Source: JAABVD01 sp965204545 (GTDB taxonomy: Bacteria; Verrucomicrobiota; Verrucomicrobiia; Opitutales; UBA2995). Taken from it: DNA of 64,000 nt. Below are positions 34,426 to 42,702 of the stretch, in pieces; position 1 is the first letter of the stretch, and each line of letters starts with the position of its first letter. The notes under the pieces are model-generated. The model did no database searches. It worked only from the letters and a program-made list of their open reading frames with translations, and was not told the DNA's origin. The DNA is taken from contig CBDBFA010000003.1 of the NCBI GenBank assembly GCA_965204545.1, forward strand, positions 620,001 through 684,000, in the 5' to 3' direction. The translations under genes and the position numbers were made by a program.

Positions 34426-35676
34426 ATGAGCGCTCGATCCAATCAACCGTTCAACATCTTCCTTGATCCCGCGGAAATACAATCGTTGGACAGTATGGAA
34501 GGTGTCCCGGTTTACGACCCCTCCGCCGTTGAACCCCTGCCGGGAGAACAATTTCTTTCCACCTCCTGGCAGAAACGGTTGCACCGCGGATTTAACTGGG
34601 TCGGCACAATGGCCCCGGGTGTAGTATTGGCCATGTCGATGGCCGTCATCGGCGGAATATTGGCCGATTGGATTGGTAAAGCGCTACTCGGATTTGAGCG
34701 CAGTCCGCTAAGTCCGGTTTTATTGGCGGTAGTCCTGGGTCTGCTGGTTCGAAACCTTGCCGGCCTCCCCCGGGCCTACGAACGGGGACTGCGTTTATGC
34801 CTGCGGCTGGTGCTTCGCATCGGTGTGGCGCTACTTGGCCTCAAATTGAGTATCACTACGGTCGGGATGATAGGCCTCAACGCCCTGCCGATTGTCATCG
34901 GCTGTATCGTGGCGGCCGTCACCGTCGTCTCCTGGCTGAGCCGCATGGTTAAACTTCCCTCCCGGCTTGGCAGTTTGATCACGGTGGGGACGAGCATCTG
35001 CGGAGTTTCCGCCGTCATTGCCACCGGAACGGCCACGCGCGCCGATGAAGATGAGATCAGTTACTCGGTAGCCGTGATCACCCTGTTCGGCATGATTGCC
35101 CTTTTCACTTATCCCTTTCTGGCGCACTGGCTTTTCCATGGTAACGCCGAGCAGGTCGGGTTGTTCCTGGGAACCGCCATTCACGATACTTCCCAGGTGG
35201 CGGCTGCGGGATTGATGTATCAATTGTACTACGATTCACCGCTGACCCTGGAAGTCGCGGCTACGACTAAACTGGTGCGCAATATTTTCATGGGTCTGGT
35301 CATTCCCATTATTGCCGTGACCTATCAGCGCCGCCATGCCGTGGTGGCATCAGCCAAAGTGCCAATCTACTGGTTGAAGTGGAGCCAGTGGATTCCCCCC
35401 TTCCTGATTGGTTTTTTAGCATTGGCCTTGCTCCGCTCCATCGGAGATATCGGTGACAAGCCTTTTGGAATTCTCCCTCCGGAATCCTGGAATTCGATCA
35501 TCAGCTATAGTGGCACCGTTTCCATTTTCTTCCTTTCCACCGCTATCGCCGCGGTCGGACTTGGAACCAACTTATCCAAATTAAAGGCGCTGGGATGGAA
35601 GGCCCTTTGCATCGGATTCTGCGCCGCTTTTATCGTGGGAGGAGCCAGTTATGCCTTGGTAACTCTACTTTATTGA
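34426..35676 (+). CDS. YeiH-family putative sulfate/sulfite exporter (UPF0324)
   Basis: 416 residues with about 10 membrane segments. Family signatures: SPLSPVLLAVVLGLLVRNL, LRIGVALLGLKLS, VGTSICGVSAVIATGTATRADEDEISYSVAVITLFG and AIHDTSQVAAAGLMY. An extra 55-residue cytoplasmic N-terminus precedes the first helix. Family members are annotated as sulfate exporters, and related genes accompany sulfonate degradation, where the sulfite or sulfate set free must leave the cell. Directly downstream of dctP, which supports that reading. Confidence 0.85.
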   Translation: MSARSNQPFNIFLDPAEIQSLDSMEGVPVYDPSAVEPLPGEQFLSTSWQKRLHRGFNWVGTMAPGVVLAMSMAVIGGILADWIGKALLGFERSPLSPVLLAVVLGLLVRNLAGLPRAYERGLRLCLRLVLRIGVALLGLKLSITTVGMIGLNALPIVIGCIVAAVTVVSWLSRMVKLPSRLGSLITVGTSICGVSAVIATGTATRADEDEISYSVAVITLFGMIALFTYPFLAHWLFHGNAEQVGLFLGTAIHDTSQVAAAGLMYQLYYDSPLTLEVAATTKLVRNIFMGLVIPIIAVTYQRRHAVVASAKVPIYWLKWSQWIPPFLIGFLALALLRSIGDIGDKPFGILPPESWNSIISYSGTVSIFFLSTAIAAVGLGTNLSKLKALGWKALCIGFCAAFIVGGASYALVTLLY

Positions 35677-35681
35677 ATGGT

Positions 35682-36344
35682 TCAGGATTCAGGCGTCTGA
35701 TCCCAGGCATTTTGGAATACCCCTTCGCCGAAAGTCGTGTATGGATTTTGAAAACTGTCTTTGTAGACAGCAGCTCCAGCAGTTATGCAATGGGCTCCAG
35801 CGACCGCCACATCTCCAATCTGCCTCGCATTACGGACTGCGGCAGCGATGATTTCCGATGGATATCCGAAGTTGTCCAGCATGGTCCGAACCTCACGAAT
35901 CAAGGTATCAGGGGAATCACCGAACTGGTCTTTCCATCCAAGAAAGGGACTTATGAATGCAGCGCCGGCCCGTGCCGCATGCCAGGCCTGTGCCACTGTC
36001 ATGATCAGGGTGGCATTGGTTCGAATTCCATCTCTGGAAAGTTCTCTCATGGCTGAAAAACCTCCTTCGCAGGCGCCTACTTTGATGACGAAATTAGGAG
36101 AAATCGCGGCGAGTTCACGACCTTGTTCGACAATTTCCTTACAATCGGTGAAGTGAGGATTGACCTCTACGCTTACCGGTTTGTCGGTACCATGCACCAA
36201 CTCGGCGACCTCGGCAATGACGGTGCGAAATGGTTTTCCCGAATCCATGACATGTCTGGGATTGGTCGTCAGCCCATCCATATCCCATGTTTCGAGAGCA
36301 TGGACAATTTCATCTGTCATGGCGCTGTCTAGAAATAGTTTCAT
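35682..36344 (-). CDS. FSA-type transaldolase / fructose-6-phosphate aldolase-like
   Basis: 220 residues, the size of small FSA/TalC transaldolases. MKLFLDSAMTDEI at the start, GLTTNPRHV (family TTNP), Schiff-base Lys88 in NFVIKVG, TNATLIMTVAQAWHAARAGAAFISPFLGWKDQ, and VAGAHCITAG. Family members cleave or transfer dihydroxyacetone units. The conserved 'PSL' after TTNP is replaced by RHV, suggesting altered specificity. It ends five bases from the convergent exporter gene. Related small transaldolases act on sulfofructose in one sulfoglycolysis route. Confidence 0.85.
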   Translation of the reverse strand: MKLFLDSAMTDEIVHALETWDMDGLTTNPRHVMDSGKPFRTVIAEVAELVHGTDKPVSVEVNPHFTDCKEIVEQGRELAAISPNFVIKVGACEGGFSAMRELSRDGIRTNATLIMTVAQAWHAARAGAAFISPFLGWKDQFGDSPDTLIREVRTMLDNFGYPSEIIAAAVRNARQIGDVAVAGAHCITAGAAVYKDSFQNPYTTFGEGVFQNAWDQTPES

Positions 36345-36406
36345 AGTATTGGATTCGGGTTAAAATTTTAAGGTCTGTGACTGTATTTGAAAGTCCTGGT
36401 TTTTCC

Positions 36407-37579
36407 TCAAAGGGCCGAAGTTGCGGTTCGGCGCCAGGATACTCGATCCGCCTTGGAGCTTGTCGGGTATAGTTCCTGCAAACACCTTTGGGTAGCCCCC
36501 ACAGCTGCCGCATGGGCACCGGCCTCGGAGGGCAGCAAGGGAACGCGGCCGGCGATACCGGGCAACAGGAATCGACCATAGGTTTGCTCTACAATATCCC
36601 AGAGCGGACCATCTCGATCCAGTAGCGCTCCAGCCAATACAATTGCTTCCGGATCCAACAGCGCGGCCAACGAGGCGGCTTGTGCTCCCACCAGTTCGCC
36701 CGCCATTTGCGCCTTCTCTCTGGAAAGGGAGAAACTCGTGGCCTCATCATCCACATTCAGGGCCTTTTCGGAAACCAATTCCTGCAATGTCTTCCATTTG
36801 GAGGCCGGCTGGCCATTTGGAACCGGGGAGTATCCGGCTTCTCCGGAAAAACCATGACTTCCATCCAACAGCCTGCCGTTTAGGATGATGGCAGATCCAA
36901 CCCCGCTTCGCACAGCCAGACAAATAAAGTTGGACATGTTTCGGGCAACCCCGGTGGTCCACTCAGTCAAGGCATAACACCGAATATTGTTGTCCACCAC
37001 ACAGGGATAGCCGGTATGACTCTCCACCAGGTCGCGAAGGGGAATGTTTCGGGCGGCATCGATTAAATCGTAGTGAACGAGCATCCCCATCCATCGGCTT
37101 ATGATTCCAGGAGCCGCCACACCAATGCCCAGAATTTTGGCATTTAAACCGCGTATGACCCCCAGTCCCTCATCAATGAAATCCAAGAGCCTGACTACCA
37201 ACGTATTCCTCTTCTTCATCGGTCTCAGGTGTCGTTGCCGATGATAGAGTACCTTTCCGGAAAAATCTACCACCACTAATCTCATTCGTTTAGCCTCGAA
37301 ATCAAGCCCCACGAAACAACCATAATCGGGGTTGGTTATCAGGGGTACTGGATTGCGGCCCCTTCGCTCGGTCCCTACCAGACGCTCAATGATCAGCCCT
37401 CCATCAATCATTTCCTGAACGACTTCACACAATCGCGACTTGCTCATCCGGAGATTCCTGCCCAATTGCAGCCGGCCAATCGGACCATTGCGATAGATAT
37501 ATTGAAGGAGCAGATTCCTCCTCATCTCCATTTTCTTGGTGACAGTGTCCGCCTGTAAATCCATGATGCTATCCTTCAC
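36407..37579 (-). CDS. ROK-family transcriptional regulator (NagC/XylR type)
   Basis: 390 residues: an N-terminal winged helix (LLLQYIYRNGPIGRLQLGRN... KSRLCEVVQEMIDGGLIIE) followed by a ROK sugar-binding domain (VGLDFEAKRMRLVVVDF, GIGVAAPGIIS, SGVGSAIILNGRLLDGSHGFSGEAGY). The CxCG zinc motif is replaced by GQPASKWKTLQ. Transcribed with the transaldolase 62 bases downstream and divergent from the isomerase operon across a 183-base gap. Expected local repressor released by a sugar ligand. Confidence 0.86.
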   Translation of the reverse strand: MKDSIMDLQADTVTKKMEMRRNLLLQYIYRNGPIGRLQLGRNLRMSKSRLCEVVQEMIDGGLIIERLVGTERRGRNPVPLITNPDYGCFVGLDFEAKRMRLVVVDFSGKVLYHRQRHLRPMKKRNTLVVRLLDFIDEGLGVIRGLNAKILGIGVAAPGIISRWMGMLVHYDLIDAARNIPLRDLVESHTGYPCVVDNNIRCYALTEWTTGVARNMSNFICLAVRSGVGSAIILNGRLLDGSHGFSGEAGYSPVPNGQPASKWKTLQELVSEKALNVDDEATSFSLSREKAQMAGELVGAQAASLAALLDPEAIVLAGALLDRDGPLWDIVEQTYGRFLLPGIAGRVPLLPSEAGAHAAAVGATQRCLQELYPTSSKADRVSWRRTATSAL

Positions 37580-37625
37580 AATGTGAGAAAGTTAACCAGA
37601 GCATAGGTTATCAGGTCAATTTAAA

Positions 37626-37643
37626 ATATCCGAAAATGGATAT
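37626..37643. promoter_or_regulatory. Candidate operator, inverted repeat
   Basis: atatcc (37626-37631), gaaaat, ggatat (37638-37643): perfect 6-bp arms in the ROK regulator/isomerase divergent gap. Nearby, tcaaaggcct occurs twice (37695-37704, 37737-37746), 42 bases apart. Assignment to the ROK regulator is inferred. Confidence 0.35.
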
Positions 37644-37762
37644 ATCTTCCTTGACTCCTTTTTTCCAATTCCCAACATGCTCCATCTTTCGCGATCAAAG
37701 GCCTTTCCTTCTGGTAACCCTCCATACAATCCCGGTTCAAAGGCCTGAAACGACTTTGCCTG

Positions 37763-39130
37763 ATGAGTTCGAAAGATTCAGATAAGCCCGCCAAGGTAGG
37801 CCTCCTGTTCCTGGGTCGCAAGCGTCCGGGGTTCGATATGGAATGGGGTGCAGGCATGGAAATGAGGGCGCGCCAGGCTTTGAGTCAATCCCCCTTCGCT
37901 GTTTTCGAGCCTTCGCAAAAAGCGGTGGATGAAGCCTCTCTTCGTCAGGTTGTCGCTGAGTGCAAGGCGGCAGGTGTTCAGGCGCTGTTACTTTTGCAGA
38001 CGACCATGGCCGATGGTCGTCTGGCGCTCACTCTGGCCCAGGAATGGCCCTATCCTCCTCTATTTTGGGCGACGCCGGAAAAACAGGAAGGCGACATGAT
38101 CAGTTCCTGCTCTCTGGTAGGAGCCCATCTTTGGGCATCGACGTTCCGGCAAATGGGCAGATCCTTTGAAATCCTGAATGGCGACCCGGAAGAGGAAGAG
38201 ACCCTGGAACAGTTGGAAACTTCGGTTCGTATTGCGGCCATCATCCATAAGTTAAACCATACCCGGGTCGGAGTGATCGGCGGACAGGCGCCCGGATTCG
38301 TTGCCATGGCGGCGGATCCCTTTGTATTGCATCGGGGCTTGGGCGTGCAGTTGCAGACCTACAGTCTAATTGAATTTGAGAATGTATTGAACGACCTCAG
38401 CGAGGAAGCAGTGGTTGCCGATGTTGAAAAAGTACAAGCGCTGGGTTTGGAACATAAGGACACAGTGGAGGATGACCTGCCGATGGCCTCACGGCTTTAC
38501 CTGGCGATGCGACATTTCATGGATGAGGAAAAATTGGATGCGCTGGCGGTGCGCTGTTGGCCGGAGATGCCCAATACTTTTGGCCAATGGCCCTACCTCG
38601 GAATGGCTCGCCTGGCCGATGAGGGACGCGCGATCGCTTGCGAAGGGGATGTGGACGGAGCCATCGGTGCTTTAATCGGGGAAATGTTTGGCATGGGCCG
38701 CTGCTATCTCTCGGACTGGCTCGAGCACGACGAGGAATCCATCACTCTCTGGCACGTTGGCGCGGCACCTCCATCGCTGTGTCCTCCAACTGGAGAACCG
38801 GGCGCCCCCAGGATCGCCAAACATTTCAACATTAGGAAACCGGCTGTCCTGGAAGCTGAAATTCGGCCGGGCATGCCCCTTACCATATTCCGGCTCTGGC
38901 GTTGCGATGGAGAATTCCGACTCACATCCTGCGATGCTGAGAGTGAAAAACCGCACCGCCGGCTCATGGCTACCAACGGGCGTGCCAAACTGCTTAACCG
39001 CAAACCTGATGAATGGTTTGAGGCCATGTGCCGCGCCGGCATGCCCCATCATTTGAATGTATTCCCAGGCAACTACACGGCAACACTGGAGCGGTTCGCG
39101 GCGGTAGCCGGGATAAAGTGGTTTTCCTAA
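37763..39130 (+). CDS. L-fucose/L-arabinose isomerase-family protein
   Basis: 455 residues. N-terminal Rossmann-like part (KVGLLFLGRKRPGFDMEWG, AGVQALLLLQTTMADGRL) and a C-terminal domain of the FucI type (LAVRCWPEMPNTFGQWPYLGMARLADEGRAIACEGDVDGAIGALIGEMFGM). The acidic residues of the latter block fit metal binding. Homologues interconvert aldoses and ketoses. Lead gene of the + strand operon opposite the ROK regulator; with the transaldolase across the gap it gives an isomerise-then-cleave pathway for a hexose-like substrate. Confidence 0.8.
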   Translation: MSSKDSDKPAKVGLLFLGRKRPGFDMEWGAGMEMRARQALSQSPFAVFEPSQKAVDEASLRQVVAECKAAGVQALLLLQTTMADGRLALTLAQEWPYPPLFWATPEKQEGDMISSCSLVGAHLWASTFRQMGRSFEILNGDPEEEETLEQLETSVRIAAIIHKLNHTRVGVIGGQAPGFVAMAADPFVLHRGLGVQLQTYSLIEFENVLNDLSEEAVVADVEKVQALGLEHKDTVEDDLPMASRLYLAMRHFMDEEKLDALAVRCWPEMPNTFGQWPYLGMARLADEGRAIACEGDVDGAIGALIGEMFGMGRCYLSDWLEHDEESITLWHVGAAPPSLCPPTGEPGAPRIAKHFNIRKPAVLEAEIRPGMPLTIFRLWRCDGEFRLTSCDAESEKPHRRLMATNGRAKLLNRKPDEWFEAMCRAGMPHHLNVFPGNYTATLERFAAVAGIKWFS

Positions 39131-39162
39131 GCGGTATAGACAAGACAACCGAAGGCGCTGCA

Positions 39163-40398
39163 ATGAATTCAAACCTTAACCTGACCAGCGAACGACCTAC
39201 TTTTGTCACCCACCTGGAGTGCGGAATGGAGGGCGACTATTACGAAGCCGATAGGCTGCATGGCTTGTCCAAGGCTGGTAAACCGCTCCTGGTCCGCTAT
39301 GACCTGGACGGTATCCAAAGGGCGATTTCCAAAGAAGACATGGCTGACAGACCGGCCGACCTATGGCGTTACCGGGAGTTTCTTCCAGTGCGCAAGAAGG
39401 AAAACATCGTCAGCCTGGGAGAAATTCACACGCCTATTGTTCCCCTTCCCAAACTCGCCCCCGGCACTGGAAAACTGCTGGTTAAGGACGAGGGACGACT
39501 GCCCACCGGATCTTTCAAAGCGCGCGGTCTCAGCGTAGCGATTTCCAAGGCCAAGGAACTTGGCATCAAGAAAGTGGCCATTCCGACCAATGGCAATGCG
39601 GGCGCCGCTCTGGCCGCTTATGGAAGCCGCGCCGGCATGGAATCATACGTCTTTTGTTCCGACGACACGCCTACCATCAACGTTCGTGAGATAGCTGCCC
39701 AAGGCGCCAAAGTTTGGACCGTCAACGGCCAGATCAACGACTGTGGCCGCATTGTGGGGGAAGGAAAAGATGCCATGGGTTGGTTCGATTTTTCTACGTT
39801 GAAGGAACCCTACCGTATTGAGGGGAAAAAGACCATGGGTCTGGAACTGGCTGACCAACTCGGATGGCAGGTTCCCGATGTGATTTTATACCCAACCGGC
39901 GGTGGCACCGGCCTTATCGGTATGTGGAAAGCCTTTAATGAATTGAAGACGATGGGTTGGCTTACAGGGAAGCTCCCCAGGATGGTTGCCGTTCAGGCCA
40001 CCGGTTGCGCGCCCATTGTCAAGGCATGGGAAGAAGGGACTGAACATGCCCAACTCTGGCGGGATGCGCATACCGTAGCCGCCGGCATTCGAGTGCCGGT
40101 GGCCGTAGGTGATTTTCTCATACTGCGCGCTGTCCGGGAAAGCGGCGGTTTTGCCATCGCGGTGGATGATGGGTCTATCTCGGCCGGACTCGACGAAATA
40201 TCCAAGCAGGAAGGATTGCTGTTGTGCCCGGAGGGCGCAGCCACCTACGCCGCCTACAAGAAGTCCATCGCAACAGGACTCATTTCTCCCAAGGACACCG
40301 CCGTTCTCTTCAATTGTGCAACCGGTCTCAAGTACGAGATGCCTCCAGCTGAGGACATCCTGGATTGCACGCAGCCGATCGACTATCGGACCTTGTAA
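39163..40398 (+). CDS. Threonine-synthase-like PLP-dependent (fold type II) enzyme
   Basis: 411 residues from ATG 39163; the frame is open further up but overlaps the isomerase gene. PLP lysine is Lys119 in LPTGSFKARG; ATPTNGNAGAALAAYGSRAG-type cofactor phosphate loop (here IPTNGNAGAALAAYGSRAG) and YPTGGGTGLIGMWKAF follow. Threonine synthases and related beta-eliminating enzymes share this fold. In a catabolic operon 32 bases behind an isomerase, a lyase role (deamination or elimination) is more attractive than threonine biosynthesis, but the sequence cannot decide. Confidence 0.75.
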   Translation: MNSNLNLTSERPTFVTHLECGMEGDYYEADRLHGLSKAGKPLLVRYDLDGIQRAISKEDMADRPADLWRYREFLPVRKKENIVSLGEIHTPIVPLPKLAPGTGKLLVKDEGRLPTGSFKARGLSVAISKAKELGIKKVAIPTNGNAGAALAAYGSRAGMESYVFCSDDTPTINVREIAAQGAKVWTVNGQINDCGRIVGEGKDAMGWFDFSTLKEPYRIEGKKTMGLELADQLGWQVPDVILYPTGGGTGLIGMWKAFNELKTMGWLTGKLPRMVAVQATGCAPIVKAWEEGTEHAQLWRDAHTVAAGIRVPVAVGDFLILRAVRESGGFAIAVDDGSISAGLDEISKQEGLLLCPEGAATYAAYKKSIATGLISPKDTAVLFNCATGLKYEMPPAEDILDCTQPIDYRTL

Positions 40399-40513
40399 TA
40401 AGACCTTCCTGGCTCAACCTCGGAGGCCGGTTTCAGAGCAATTGAACCCGGTCAAAAATCCAAAATTTCTGTTTGTTTGACGGGGCGCTGGAAAACTGAA
40501 AAACTTCCGCACC

Positions 40514-41149
40514 GTGAAAGTGTTTTTTCAGGTTCTTTCGGCTCTTATGGCCATCATCTTCAGCGGTTGTGTTTCGCAGCAATTGAGTGTGGAAAAACAC
40601 AGGCAAAAATTGGCTTCCCGTTTGGGGATAAATGAACCTGAAATTCAATTTCTGAGCTACGCAAACTTTATTGTACAAATCGAAAATAAAAACCGAAAGT
40701 ATGGAGTTAAAAAAGGAATCATTGCTCTGACCGAATCTGATTTACGTTTGGAATCCCGGCATATCAGGTACCTTTTCTCTAAAGAAATAACCGTAATTCC
40801 ATTACATGAATTGGTGGGAATTTCGAAAATCGCATCCCAAATTCACCTCAAGCACGGGGAGGAAGAAATCATTCTCGAGTTCAATCCCCCATCCTCCGCC
40901 TACGCCAATGCAAAGGAATCTGAAACCGTATTTCAATTATTGACCAGCCGCGGAATGCCCGTATTTGAGGTAGCCGAGTTAACGAGATTTCCGCCATATA
41001 CAATGCCTCTTGATCGCATGAGACGAAGGTCGGATAAACCTCCTGATCCCTTATATTTGCAAAATTATTACAATCCTTATCTGGATGACTACGATCCCGG
41101 TTACTACGGTTCGCCCATACGGGTATCCCCCAATGATCCGGATTGTTGA
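40514..41149 (+). CDS. Lipoprotein of unknown function
   Basis: 211 residues from a GTG start. Lipobox I-F-S-G-C at about 16-20 after a short hydrophobic signal, then a soluble domain with a repeated beta pattern (VKKGIIALTESDLRLESRHI, TVIPLHELVGISKI) reminiscent of small PH-like or GRAM-like folds, and a tyrosine/proline-rich C-terminal tail (YLQNYYNPYLDDYDPGYYG). Family not recognised. AT-richer than its neighbours. It lies between the PLP enzyme and the Nramp-like transporter, so may be incidental to the pathway. Confidence 0.65.
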   Translation: MKVFFQVLSALMAIIFSGCVSQQLSVEKHRQKLASRLGINEPEIQFLSYANFIVQIENKNRKYGVKKGIIALTESDLRLESRHIRYLFSKEITVIPLHELVGISKIASQIHLKHGEEEIILEFNPPSSAYANAKESETVFQLLTSRGMPVFEVAELTRFPPYTMPLDRMRRRSDKPPDPLYLQNYYNPYLDDYDPGYYGSPIRVSPNDPDC

Positions 41150-41238
41150 GCCACTGGGGGACAAGGGATTGGACCAAAAATGGTTTTAAGATTTAGGAGC
41201 GACGGTCCCCGCTTCCATTAAGCTCGAAACTCGATCTC

Positions 41239-42678
41239 ATGTCTCCCATCCGTTACCCCGCGCCACCCCTCCAATTGACGGATAGGCACTGGTGGAAATC
41301 GATTGGATTCCTGGGACCGGGAATCATCATCGCCTCCGTTTCCATTGGCACGGGAGAAACGATTTTCGCTTCGAGGGGCGGAGCCATTTTCGGATACTCC
41401 ATACTGTGGTGCTTCACCGTTGGCTTGCTGTTTAAAGCTGTCCAGATCTATGCCTCCTCCCGTTACATGATGGTTTCGGGAGAACATCCCATGCAGAGCT
41501 GGATGCTGCTGCCCGGCCCGCCCGGCTGGTTGCCCATCACTTTGCTGATAATTACGGCTGTGTGTCTGCCTTTTTTGCTGGCAGCTTTGTCCATTTCGGT
41601 GGGATCGATTATCTCCTGGATGCTCGGATCGGGGATAGCTTCAGAAATCTCTTCAAGGGCCTGGGCCACCACCCTGATCGTCGTGGCAGCTCTCTTTAGC
41701 TGGAGACAAACCTACCGGCGTCTGGAAACCACCCAGATCATTGTCGTGGCTCTGTTGTTGGTTAGCGTTCTAATCGCCGCCGTCGCCTGCCAACCCGATC
41801 TGACAGCGTTGATCCGGGGAATGTTCGTGCCGACCGTGCCCAACTATGCCGATTGGATAGGGATTTCCTATCCCAACATTGCCCAACATGCTCCCTGGAT
41901 CGAACTGGTGACCTACACCGGAATCATTGGGGGCGGCCTCCCTGCTTACATCGGATATTTTGGCTTCCTCCGCGACAAGAAGTGGGGGTTGTTCCAGGAG
42001 CGAGAGATTTACAACCATTCCACAAAAGCAGGATTTCCGACAATCGATCCCAGCGAGGCGAACCGGACAAATAAGCGGAATTGGTTGCGAGCGATAAAAA
42101 TAGATGTGGGCGGTTCGTTCCTGGCCGTATTCATTTTCTCCTCCGCCTTCATGGTGTTGGGCGCAGTCATACTGCATGAAAGCCATCTGGTTCCGGACAA
42201 GTTCGATCTTCTTACCCACCAGGAAAAATTTCTGACTGCCCTCAGCCCTTATCTTCTGATCCTCTACCGGGTCGGAATCATCGCCGCTATTGGAGGTACC
42301 CTGTTCGCAACTTTTGACGTCTGGACCAAAAGTGTTCACGAAGGACTATTGCCCTGGCAAAGAACCGGAAACACCATCTCGATAGCGAAGCTGAAAAAAT
42401 GGATCATTCTGAACACATCGGTCATTGGAATTGGCGTTATTTGGTTCGGATTGATCTGGGAACCCATCTCCAATCCCATTACGGTGGTCAGCATCCCTGC
42501 CCTTCTGGGTGGCACCACCGGTTGCGGGGCCTGGTGTCTGGGAGTGGCCTGGGCGGACCGACGAAACCTGCCCCAAGGTTTCCGCATGAAGGGCGTCCTG
42601 TTTATTGCCCTGGTCGTCTCGGGTGTATCCATGCTCGCTGCAGGAATCCTGGGATTTTATTTCAAGTTTATTGGTTAG
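41239..42678 (+). CDS. Nramp-family-like transporter lacking canonical metal motifs
   Basis: 479 residues, about 11 membrane segments with the Nramp (APC superfamily) layout: FLGPGIIIASVSIGTGETI in the first helix. The metal-binding D-P-G-N of true Nramps is replaced by S-I-G-T-G-E, and the helix 6 M-P-H motif by GGGLPAYIGYFG. A conserved soluble loop (RDKKWGLFQEREIYNHSTKAGFP) follows. Therefore Mn/Fe transport is doubtful. It is 24 bases from a mannonate-dehydratase-like gene on the same strand, which suggests an organic acid substrate or a permissive relative of Nramp. Confidence 0.75.
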   Translation: MSPIRYPAPPLQLTDRHWWKSIGFLGPGIIIASVSIGTGETIFASRGGAIFGYSILWCFTVGLLFKAVQIYASSRYMMVSGEHPMQSWMLLPGPPGWLPITLLIITAVCLPFLLAALSISVGSIISWMLGSGIASEISSRAWATTLIVVAALFSWRQTYRRLETTQIIVVALLLVSVLIAAVACQPDLTALIRGMFVPTVPNYADWIGISYPNIAQHAPWIELVTYTGIIGGGLPAYIGYFGFLRDKKWGLFQEREIYNHSTKAGFPTIDPSEANRTNKRNWLRAIKIDVGGSFLAVFIFSSAFMVLGAVILHESHLVPDKFDLLTHQEKFLTALSPYLLILYRVGIIAAIGGTLFATFDVWTKSVHEGLLPWQRTGNTISIAKLKKWIILNTSVIGIGVIWFGLIWEPISNPITVVSIPALLGGTTGCGAWCLGVAWADRRNLPQGFRMKGVLFIALVVSGVSMLAAGILGFYFKFIG

Positions 42679-42702
42679 AACATTTATCCTTCTATTACAA
42701 TT

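Noticed and set aside
39028..39162. Earlier start of the PLP enzyme
   Set aside because: Overlaps the isomerase by 100 bases in another frame and is not family-like.
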